A DNA stretch of 64,000 nucleotides, taken from the NCBI GenBank assembly GCA_026874595.1, contig CM049306.1:42472019-42536018 (forward strand), read 5' to 3'. Position numbers and translations under genes: made by a program. Of this stretch, positions 25,600 through 36,800 are shown piece by piece. Every line of letters begins with the position of its first letter. Within the stretch, counting starts at the first letter, position 1. The DNA is from Sipunculus nudus (taxonomy: Eukaryota; Annelida; Sipuncula; Golfingiida; Sipunculidae). A model generated the notes under the pieces. It searched no databases, was not told the DNA's origin, and worked only from the letters and a program-made list of their open reading frames with translations.

Positions 25600-26105
25600 T
25601 GGTTAGTATTCTTTACAGTAACATCAGCAGTTGTGTCGGGAATAGAGGTTGGGCAACCGAATATTTCACAATTTCTCGTGAAGTAAGACAAGGTTGCCCC
25701 TTATTCATTTTAGAACAAGAAATATTAGCAGGTAAAATCATTAATAATCTAAATATTAAAGGAGCTGTATCAGAGATAAACAATATAAAATAAAAAAAAA
25801 TGATATCGCTCTAATACTGACAGCTGTAATGGGTTACCAGTTCTATCAAGGAGGCTATTCAGATATGTGAACACTTTGAGAAACCATCAGGACTTAAGAT
25901 AAACGTAGATAAAACTGTAGTGATGCCAGTACATGATATATTAAATGATGAAGAAATATTTTTTTTTATAGTTTAAATTTTGAGAGAGAAGATGCTAACC
26001 ATATTTAGACATGTTTTGTATAAAAAAAAAATGCTCAACATTTGATAGGTTAGTTCTTCTACTTAAAAGATATATATACATATATATATATAAATATATA
26101 TATAA

Positions 26106-26161
<56 letters not shown>

Positions 26162-26540
26162 AAATGTAAAGCTTTCAAGCATATATAAGGCAAATACATA
26201 ATATTGAGAAAAACATAGCTAAACAAACTACTAATATTTCAGTCCATTATAATAAATGGAAACCATTAAGCAAGTTAAAGAATAGTTAATATACATTTCA
26301 TATATTTTCCCTTTTTTCCCAATTCGGTAAACTGTCCATTGAACAGATATTTGTATTTTATGACCCTCTAGATCCCGACACAAATATATAAATTAACAGT
26401 TTTGTACATGATGATGTAGGTAAATGTATGTCTTCATTTCATGTTCTTTGTCCTGTACATGTAATAGTCATTTATATATTATCTGTGGTATGACTGTATG
26501 TAATATGTTTTCTTTTTGTTTGAATAAAAAGTCTCATATC
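25599..26540 (+). pseudogene. Decayed LINE (non-LTR retrotransposon) remnant with reverse-transcriptase fragment
   Basis: Frames between 25605 and 25960 give broken reverse-transcriptase motifs: REVRQGCPL (the conserved RQGCPLSP region), EILAGKIINNLNIKG, and after a frameshift EAIQICEHFEKPSGLKINVD. The YxDD region between them is damaged. A (TA)n tract (26069-26157) separates these from a C-terminal fragment resembling the one at 46880-47000 (IEKNIAK, HYNKWKPL). The element ends near AATAAAA at about 26525. It is 5'-truncated and frameshifted, so not functional. The LINE clade was not determined. Confidence 0.7.
26069..26157. repeat. (TA)n microsatellite
   Basis: TA dinucleotides with TAAATA interruptions, inside the LINE remnant. 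Confidence 0.95.
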
Positions 26541-27364
26541 ACTCTGGTGAGGGGTGCAAAAATAAGTAACTGTGTACCTCCTATGTGTACATGAGCTATA
26601 TTGTTAATGTGTTAAATTAAATGTTATTAAATTATTGCCATTTGTTTGATCTAGTACCATCTGTTGGAACTATTGTACAAAGAATTGTCACTCTTGTGAA
26701 GCTTTCAGCTTCATTAATTTGCAGAAGCATTATATATAAAAGTGATTTTTCAAGTTATTGCTGGACCTATTTGTCATCTTTTGGAGAGAATAACTAATAA
26801 TATCTGGATAATAGTAACTAACTGATAATAAGTATAGTGTGGATAGTGTGGTTTGTAACGATTATTGTACATATTGGATATTTAAAGTAGTTCTTATGAT
26901 TATATGAAATAATATTAATGGTTTATAATAAAATTATACTTTCTTTAATGTACTGTAACTGAAAATTTCATGCACTATGATCACTGATTATGACAACTGA
27001 CTCTCTATCAGACAGTCTTCTCACCAATGGTTACTGTTGCATCAGATGTAAACTCATTAAAGGTTGCTGTTATATCCTGACAAGTTCAAAGGTAATTAGC
27101 CACACACAGTGGCACAAGGCTATCTTAATTACTAATAACAAATAACTTATATTATTTAAAAAATTGCTTACTAGTATAGTTTGGCTATACATATTGTGCA
27201 ATTAATATTTATAAGCAAAGGTTAGTTATATAAAATAATAAACTCATTAAAGGTTACTGTTATGTGGATACTGGTGTCTATGGAGTATGGTATAAACACA
27301 CCATCACTCCAGTAATTACTCTGCTGCACACGGCAGATAATGGCCTGGTGGGTTATCTGTTAAT
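26541..27364. other. No gene seen
   Basis: AT-rich. Contains the partner (26945-27130) of the diverged direct repeat at 23090-23310, plus a further AAACTCATTAAAGGTTACTG copy at about 27240. Confidence 0.5.
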
Positions 27365-27535
27365 CCGTTTATACAGCTTTTCATCTAATTAGATGGTATT
27401 GTGTGTATGGCTGTGCACTGATGCATAGAGGGTCACTTAAAACATCACTGTGATCACATACAGTGGCAGTACTGCTAACCAGACCACACTGCCAACCACA
27501 CCAGCAGTGTTTTAGACCCTATTGTCTTAACATTT
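27365..27535 (-). repeat. Inverted repeat, arm 2 (partner 22131-22292)
   Basis: Reverse-complement partner of 22131-22292; see that entry for shared blocks. Confidence 0.7.
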
Positions 27536-27734
27536 ACATATTAAGATATTATATCATGTATATCCGACAACTGATAGCGATTAAGATATTGTAGTTATCC
27601 GACTCGATAAACTAACTTCCAAATGTGCAATGATCAATACAAACCCGAATGGTAAGTCCACTTAAAATATGGGATGAATAACAAGTGAAGGGGCTCAACT
27701 TCTTTCGTGACCCTGAGAGTGAGCAAAAACGGCA

Positions 27735-28745
27735 GATATTACTTTGATTGTGTAAGCCGGATCTGTTTGTAAACAGTTCGGCACGTGTGTTTGGCAATCG
27801 GCATTTTCCGGTTATACCCGTAGAGCTTCGGATCGGCTTGACGACATTTGTCCAAATTAGTATTTCTATCAGCCACAGATGTCGCCACCGTACGGCAGCA
27901 ACGTTACAATAATTTAAAATTTTTTTATTGACTTTAATATACAATAAGGCCCACAACAAATATATTTTCAGGTAATTAAATATTTCGATGTTTATACCTA
28001 ATACTGATGAACAAGTTTTCATGATTTTAATGCACTTAATTTACATAATCTTTGCTCAAAAGACATTATAATTAATGGAATGTTTTTAAAATGTTACCCC
28101 TTTCTATTCATTATGAAATCGAGGCACCGTTAGAGTGGATCGTTAAAAATGGATTAAAATGATATTGTATATTAAAAAGCTTATTTCATAGATTTTAATT
28201 GCATTGTATGCAATAAATTGTCTAAGCTAAAAATTTATTATATTTGTATTCGTTAAAGGAAGAGAAATTACTTTGATTGTATAAGCCGATCTGTTTGTAA
28301 ACAGTTCGGCACGTGTGTTTGGCAATCGGCATTTTCCGGTTATACCCGTAGAGCTTCGGATCGGCTTGACGACATTTGTCATATTTAGTATTTCTATCAG
28401 CCACAGATGTCGCCACCGTACGGCAGCAGCGATACAATAATTTTTGCCGTTTTCTGACTTTAATATGCGATAAGGTTGCATTGGTTTCCATCACATAGGT
28501 TAATGTATATATACTGAATAAATTCTTAATTTAAACATTTAAATGTCAAATAATGATATAATATGGTAATCTATTCTTTGGTGTACAAATTAATTTAAAT
28601 CAATTTATACTTTATTTCAGGAATTACATCAAACGTTAGAGTGGATCGTTAAAAATGGATTAAAATGATATTGTATATTAAAAAGCTTATTTCATAAATT
28701 TTAATTGCATTGTATGCAATAAATTGTCTAAGCTGAAAATAAATC
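27735..28745. repeat. Tandem duplication of a ~0.5-kb unit with two conserved blocks
   Basis: Block 1 (27740-27915 and 28268-28443, about 175 bp) is nearly identical between units. Block 2 (28126-28235 and 28634-28740, about 108 bp) is also nearly identical. The ~200-bp spacers between the blocks share little. Block 1 contains 'GCCACAGATGTCGCCACC', 'GTACGGCAGCA' and 'AACAGTTCGGCACGTGTG', and is open on the minus strand in both units (AVRWRHLWLIEIL, then GITGKCRLPNTRAELFTN). No family was recognised for that frame. Confidence 0.75.
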
Positions 28746-29250
28746 ATATTTTTATTCTTATAAAATAAAAGATAACTCAAATATGATCCATGTTTCTGCA
28801 TGTATATTTATGCATACATGTATATTCATTTTCTGAACATATGGACGTCACACTTGTACTTTAACTGTCATTGTAAACATATAACAGTTAGTAGCTAGCA
28901 CAATATTAATTCTTATACATGTTCTAATACATAAAACATGATCCAACACAATCATAAATAAATCACATTGAAAATGCACCTATGTTTGTTTCTCCTGTTT
29001 ACTGGTATTTAGTATGGCATCTGAGATTGACGTCTCGCTCGGCATCCGATTTTGGAATCCGACATCAGGATTTTAGTCCGTACCCACAATATAAATGAAA
29101 AGTGTCAGAATTTTTCATAAATCTAAAATGAATCTAACGAGGAAAGGGATAGATGGACGACGTTGCAGATTTTGCGGCTGGTCTGTGATTTCATCCAAAG
29201 TTTCAGTACGTGGTATCTTTCAGGAACAGGCATTTGGCCCTCTTTTTTTT

Positions 29251-29277
29251 GGGGGGGGGGGGGGGGGGGGGGGGGGG
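29251..29277 (+). repeat. Poly(G) run
   Basis: 27 consecutive G after eight T. Confidence 0.9.
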
Positions 29278-29755
29278 TTATTACCTGGAAACTAAGACTG
29301 GTTGCCTTTATGTTTGCCAGGGTTTTTATTTCCGCGATATTCGCGAAAGGGACATGATTGCGAATATATAACCCTCGGGAATAAGCTGCACTTTTATCGA
29401 GGATGAACAAGAGGATATAATGCTTTATGCACAATAGAATTAGTTATCACACCTCTAAAAACATGGTTTGTAAATCAACAACATAATCTGTGGATAGTAT
29501 CGCAACCTTCTCATACAAACACGTAATGATACTTGTCAGAACATGGATTTTGAGACAAGTTATTATAATAATACAATGACTATAACGGTAATGAGCGAGG
29601 TATTGTGGAATTTTTAATTTTTTTTATAAATGTTTATATTATTGTACTTTTATTTCAGAGATTCTAATGCAGTCAGGAAAATGAAACCCTCGCCAAACAT
29701 TCAAAATGAAGAAATCGCGAATATGAAGCCAACCACAGTGTGGATAGATGCCCCT

Positions 29756-29779
29756 CCCCCCCCCCCCCCCCCCCCCCCC
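29756..29779 (+). repeat. Poly(C) run
   Basis: 24 consecutive C. Confidence 0.9.
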
Positions 29780-30399
29780 ACATGTCCTTGATCTTTGACC
29801 TTGTGACCCCGACCCATTAGTTTCTTCCAATACTGCCAGATGAGCAATACTTGGAAGATGGAAGGTTTTGGATGAAAAGTTTGGCTTAAAATACATCAAC
29901 AATCTTTTTTAAAAAAGTGGGTGCTGTGACCTTGACCTTTGACCTCATAACCCTTAAATCAAAAGGGTTCTTACATTATTGATTTGTCATATATAAGTCG
30001 AGATTGAAACCAACATGTCAATCAAAACTGGAGTCATCATCTAGAAACAAATATGTGGACAGATTGCCCCCGTGATCTTCACCTTTGACCCCAAAATCAA
30101 TCAGGTTCTTGACCTACTGGCAGGTTAGCTATATGTTCAAGATGGAAGATTTGGGATGAAAAATTTGGCTTATTATATATGCATCCACAATCTTTCTAAA
30201 TTTGTGGGTCTTGTGACTTTGACCTTTGAACCCAAAATCAATAGATTTCTTGCGTTAGAGGTGGGCCATATATAGAATAAGTTTGAAATCCATATGTCAA
30301 TCAAAACTGTGATAGACGCTAGTTATCACTAGGAACAAATATGACAGACACAAAAGGACGAACAGATGGACTGACAGGGTGATTATTGTAGGGCATCTA

Positions 30400-30980
30400 T
30401 TTATTCAAGCGGGGCTCTAATAAACGTGTCAAAACTGGACACAGTTTAATTTGGCAGTCTCAAAATAAAGGAAATAATGCATTAAAAAAATACAGGTGGC
30501 GCCATCAGTCTTCAGCAACTGAAGTAACCGGTCATTATCAATAAACACACTGGGTTTCAGGACACTGGGTGCAACCTCAGCTGAGAAACTGACATAACTG
30601 CTGTGATTTGATGGTCTCAAAAACAGGGGAAAAAATTGTAATTAGAAAAAAATACAGGTGGCACCACCAATTTTCAGGAACTGACATGACTAGTCATGGT
30701 CAATATTGAAGGCAAGATTTACAGCAATCCATGCATTAATTACACAAGATCCTGGAGGTTTTGTATCAAATTTTTACTACTTACTCCCTTAGCTCAGGAT
30801 ATAGGAAGCAGTGACCCAATATCAGGTTTCCAAGTAGATTTTTTATTAACCTCCGTGGATAATATATAGGTTATAGTGTTAGCTGTTACAATTTGCGCCC
30901 TGCTAACGGATGGCTGGATGGAAGAAGGTCAAATACCATTCTTATACCTCAGTTTACTTTCAGTCAGCTGAGCTAAAAAT
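30400..30980 (+). mobile_element. Fragment related to the hairpin-ended repeat family
   Basis: Ends CAGTCAGCTGAGCTAAAAAT, matching the 3' ends of the longer copies, and has the internal 'CAGTGACCCAATATCAGGTTT' block (their CAGTGACCCAGTTTCAGG). The left half carries two GGTGGC(G/A)CCA palindromes (about 30497 and 30657) in ~165-bp repeats. The left boundary is uncertain. Confidence 0.5.
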
Positions 30981-32141
30981 ATGTGGATTTTGCCCATTAT
31001 CTATTTCGAGCGAGATATGCTATATGGTACTGGTAAGTAGTGTTGAGTTTGGTGAGAATCCATCAAAAAGTTACCATGGCGTCAATAATGGACAGGTGGA
31101 GGGACAGACAACGGAAACACCATAATACATCCCATCAAAGACAATATATAAATGCAGTATATGACACAAGCACACCAACACAATGTCTGACACACTCATT
31201 GACACACCACCGTGAAATTATTCAATAGATTTGAACATGTATAAAATCCATTAACATTATAATTTACATTCAACTGTCTTTTTCTCACACATACTAATGT
31301 GAGGGAAGGATCTATATACAAGTTTATTACATATTAATAAATATAAAAACATTACAAAGTATTCACAATAGCATATACAGCCCTCGTTTGCTTCAAAATA
31401 TACACAAACCTTTTGTGACAAATTCAGAAAAATAATATATTCCTTTCAGGCATCATCTACCTTATCTCTTGAAGCTCAGTCCCTGATCAGATGGTATAAA
31501 CACCCATTCTGACATGTACAAGGAACACCTTTCAAAGGATTTTAAAAGTAGTTTAAAAGAATACTAGTAATAAAATAGTAATCTCATTTCAGACGACATC
31601 CCTCTGGCTGCCATACCTGGACATTTTATATTTGGAAAGGATCATGATATTAATATTTAATTTACTAGTAAATTTTTCTATTCAAATCAAGACCCCCTCT
31701 TCTGTACTTCTTTTGCAGTGTCAACAAATTGCGGCCAACAAGAGACTCCCTTAAACCTAATGTGCACAATAAAGACAGCTTTGTCACCTAGCATAATATA
31801 TTTATATTTTATTACACTTCTCTGATAAAAATCAACTCCCTGAGACATAAGGTACCAGTAAAACTTTATAGCATGTCAATTAATACTCTTGTATTTTGAT
31901 AAAAAAAACTTTTTTTTTTATCTAAAAAGCATCCTTATCTCTAGGGTTTCATTCATTGAGAATATATTGGCTATGTAAATGGAACAAAATGATATTAACA
32001 ACTGATGAGCAATCCTTGTGGATCCCTTCCCCCCTCCCAAGTTGGTTCTTTATTAAGAGATAAGTGGCCCTCTCAACTTCAAAACCTGTTCCTTTCCACT
32101 CTGGTTTAATTGTTAAATAATTAGATTAAAAATTACATTAT
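30981..32141. other. No gene seen; includes GPKOW 3' UTR and flank
   Basis: AT-rich sequence downstream of the GPKOW stop. No coding sequence recognised. Confidence 0.55.
32049..32054 (-). terminator. Candidate poly(A) signal of GPKOW
   Basis: AATAAA on the minus strand about 90 nt after the GPKOW stop codon, a normal spacing for a short 3' UTR. Confidence 0.5.
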
Positions 32142-33797
32142 TTAGTAGTCAAATTCTAGATTGATATCTCCAACATATTCACATATGCCATCAAAGTCCA
32201 GTGTGAGGACAGAGCTACGATCCTGCAGGAGTTGAACATTGGCGAGGCATTTGGATTTGTCCCTTTGTAAAATTTCACCAAGCTGAAAATGAAGAAAATA
32301 CATCTTTAATACAAAAATTAATATGATAAAACAGTCCAAAATGCACTACTAAAAGGATGCAAGAAGTAACAAAGTTTGAATAAGCAGCAGAAGTATTTAG
32401 AGGCCTATTATGTCAAACAATAAAACCAAGTTTACTTTTAATCTAAATCTTATTTTGTAGACCAAATTCATTAATCAGTTACAACAATGTGCAACAGGAT
32501 GAAACATTTCACTTCTTTTCAGAACTGTAAGTGACAATGTATTTTTAATAAAAAGTTGAATTTCATCTACCTTATATCATGGCACATAAATTCTATCACA
32601 GATTATTCATTCAAATAAAATTCCTAAAATTTAATTTATTTAAGTTTTACTCAAAGTTGGCCAATTACAATGACATTTTGCAACAGTCAGTAGCATATTC
32701 AAAGAGCTGGTTTGGCCAAATTTCAAAACTTGCAAGATGACACTGGGAAACATCTGGATATAGCAAATTATTTCAGTATATGAATAATTTTCTGACTTAA
32801 AAGGTGCTCAAAATTACAATTTCATGCATAGCCTGCAGAAAACAGGTCACTGTGACCTGATTTTTGGTTTCTCAGGAGATCTCTTACAGACCTGTCTGGA
32901 TCTAAGGTTTGAACTATCTAAGACTAACATTTATGATATTTTCACTCAAACACAAATTGACAGGGCATCCATAAAGCCTAGATGGCTTTTGGTAAGCTGT
33001 GCTCATACATAGCTTTACCCTGAAACCTTACATATACTTCATTATCTTCAAACTTTTATGCCCAATTCCAAAGCCACATAAAGCTCTAAGCATGAATGGA
33101 TTTACCTAACAGTAAATCACAGGCTTTGACTTCAGGATGACAAACACATCCAATACAGATACATGAAATAGGAACACATAATAGACTTACCTGTCCCACC
33201 ATTTTTCCTGTCACTACCATCACATGGCTGTTATCAGAACGTGGTACCACAGTCTCCAACATGGACATGGATACATCTACAATATCAAACACACTGGTCA
33301 AGTCAAATCAATACAAGTTTATCATGTACCCCTCACTACACAGTGTTCATGTCACATTATTCTAACTCAAACCCCTTACCCAATGTTTGCAATGCTGCCT
33401 TTTCTGTATATGGAAACCAAGGTTCAGGCACATTGCACAGCATGTTCTGATCTTTGAGAGAAAGGACACAGAATGTTTTCCCCTTATTGCCTTATTTATT
33501 ATCAGTTCCTTCTTATTAAAACCTGCAACATCCAGCTCTCACTGGTTGGAACATTCTAGGTCATGTTCCAGGGGCCTTGTGACAGTATATCATTAAATAG
33601 ATGGTCTTTAAAAGTTGTAGGTGAGTGAAATGAGCTAGAACAAATGTATAGTGACCAATGTGTAAAGTATGTAGTTCTTAAAATTATACACCAAATTAAG
33701 AAGAGGATAAAGCAGTCTGGGAGGAAAGGGGACTTGTGAGGCACCAACAAATCATTAAAACAGCCAAAGCTTGTGAAAATTTACAAAGTCCAAAGTG

Positions 33798-33880
<83 letters not shown>

Positions 33881-36800
33881 TTTTATTGTAAAATCAACAA
33901 TTAAGAGAATGGGAGCAGATTATGTTGATGTTTCAAAAATTGTGCTTCATCTTTACTGTACAGAATTTAAATTTTTCAGTCATCTTTTCTACGGTTCCTA
34001 CCTTCAAGTACTTTGTTGTCTGCTGTTCGACAAATACATGTCTCTGGATCTGTAACATCCTCTATCACCACCTGCCAAAAACAAAAGTACAGACTTATCT
34101 TTTAATCTACACTTACTCAGGCAGCCAAAGTATGGCACACTTGATTTTAAATTTGGCTGGTCCAAATTTGTCTGTTTAGCTCTCAACAATCTAATCAACA
34201 ATATTCATTCTTGCTGAAGAAAGAATTCTGTACTTATGTTGAACATTACACAAAATTATATGCACAAGACAGGAGTTCCAACTGTTTGAATGTGACCACA
34301 GCTGATACACCAGCCAACAAGTTTAAAAGAAATGCTAATCATGAAGAACATCTGGCTAAGGACAATATTTTATGACAAGTTGAATACCTATTTTTTTCTA
34401 TTTTTAAAACAGCTGACAGTGTTTCATATACTGAATTTCAGTTGATACCATTCTAAGACACTTGAGGTTATTTATGCAAAAAAAACATTTGCAATAAGAA
34501 CAATGAAATATAAAGGTGTGTGTAGAAATAGAGAAATATATATACAATGTAAGAAAAATTCTGATACTTGGGTCTTTTTAAGGTATAAACCTTCTCATTT
34601 CTTGTATGAATGACCCCATCAAAAACTGAGTACTGACCTTTTCTTTGTAGTATTTGCCTTTCTTGAAGTGTTTGTCCACTATTCTTACTCGTAGATGAGG
34701 CCTGAGCCAGCTCCTTGCCTGATGACTACTTTTGTGCTTCTTTTCTGTTCTTTCATCTGACCGTCCAACTGGACTGTTCCTGAAATTGGAGTGAACAAAC
34801 TATAGCTACAAAAACATGCATGACTTGACTGCTCTAATATTGCAAAAAAATCACTTTGATAAATAAATGAATGTTTGATATGGCAGTTTGCACACTATTT
34901 TTGACATTTAATTAAAAGCAATTTCTTCTTATGTGACATTTCAAAATAATTCCAGTTCATATAGACAAAGACTGTGTATTTTGTAATGAAACTGTGACTC
35001 AAAGCTACTAGGTTTTAAGAACTAAGTTTTAGTTGCTACTAGAAAATGGGGCCCCGTTGGGGCCCATTGCAGTAGAAGGGTATATTGCTGCGTAAGGTAG
35101 TGACATCTGGTGTTCAATCATAACCAATCAATGTACATCTTTGTGATAATGGGCCAAGGTGAAGGTTAGCAATGGTGAGCAGTATGATCTTGTGCAACAG
35201 AACTGTGTTTGATCATGCCTCAAGAAATTCAATTGTGTGCGAGTGGAAGGGCAAAATTGGTGTGCATTCTGCAAGTTAGGGCAGATGACTGATGCTGATA
35301 ACAAAACTGGCTCAGTCATAGTCCCCTTCTGGGGAAGTTCTTAGACAAACATACATACAGACATGACAATTTTAGTAGTAAATAGATAGATCTGAAAATG
35401 TATTACCACCTGCAATCATTTCCAGACATGACAATTTTAGTAGTATACTAGAAAATGGGGACCCGTTGGGTCCTATTGCAGAGGAAGGGTATATTGCCGT
35501 GTATTGTGTGGCCAGATCCGTAAGGTAGCGATGTCTTGTGGTGGTTACGGAACTAATCTAAATACATCTTTGTGGTAATGGACCAAGGTGAAGGTCAGCA
35601 ATGGCGTGCAGTGTGAACTTGAGACTTGTGCAACAGACCTGTGATGTGATCATGCTGCTTGGAATTCACTTGTGTGCAAGCAGAAGGTGTGCATACTATA
35701 AGTTAAGCTATATGAATGATGCTGATAGCAAAACTGGCCCACTGTTATGGCCCATTTCTGTGAAAGTTCTGGGACAAACAAACATACAGACAAGACAATT
35801 TTAGAAGTAGATAGATAGATCTGAAAATGTATAACCACCTGCAAACATATACAAATACTTAAATACCAGTATGCATCATAAATATTAGACCAGTGTATTG
35901 TGAGGGGCCCTTGAATAGATTCAATTAATTTATTTTTACCTTTGATTTGATTTTCAATTTTCTGATACCTAAGTACTAAGAAAGTAGTATATTTAACACT
36001 TACTTTACAATAATGACAAATGTTTTACTATTATGGTCATAAGTTTTAGCAAGTTTATCACCACCATTTTTGTTTCTATGCAAGTGTGATCATTAAAACT
36101 AGATCTTGAGCACAAACACACAATAAATACTCTCAATATCTCAGCATGCTAAGAATTGATTAACAGTTTAATTGAGAGGTTGCAATTCAATACATTGATT
36201 ATTTGATGCACTGTTAGGGCTCTAGTAAATACCTATGTTCTGATTTTCTTTTCTTCTCTGAATGGCTACTGCTGTGATGGCTTCTGTCTCTTTCCCTGTC
36301 TCCGTTGGATCTTCTCTCATCACTCAGTCTATCACTGCTGTCATCTCTGTATCTGTGACTGCTGTGCTCTTTGTGCCTGTCTCTGCTGCTGTCTCTGTGT
36401 CTGTCTCTGTTGTCATCTCTATATCTGTCTCTCTTATCCCGGTCTCTGTCTTTCCTATCCTTTTTAGACTTGTCCTCTCTGTCATATTTACTACTGTTTT
36501 GGCTTCCTCTGTCTGAATCATGTCCATTTTCTTGTTCCCTGTGTTTTCTGCTTTCATCTTCTTTGTATTTGTCTACTTTGGCCTTATCTGAAACATTTTT
36601 AGTAAGTAACAACAATCGATGCCGTACAATTATTTATAAATAACAATATATTACATTCTGTAATTGCTTTGTATTATTCTATACTGAGCTTAAATTGGCA
36701 GTATAATCAGTTGAGAAAAAGAGCTTAATCTTAATCTTAATTAACAATGGTTTATATGCAGTAAAATTGGAGGCGATGTATATTCATTCTATGTTTACTA

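Larger units (their letters stand above)
28746..30399. other. No gene seen; homopolymer runs and TGACCTTGACC-type repeat
   Basis: A G27 run lies at 29251-29277 and a C24 run at 29756-29779. From about 29785 to 30420 there is a repeat with units 'CTTTGACC', 'AAGATGGAAG.TTTGGGATGAAAA.TTTGGCTTA' and 'ATCAAAACTG', repeated roughly every 280-300 bp. Open frames across the homopolymers are artefacts. Confidence 0.55.

Noticed and set aside
36262-36643. Plus-strand Ser/Val/Leu-rich frames
   Set aside because: Antisense shadows of the Arg/Asp-rich GPKOW exon 7.
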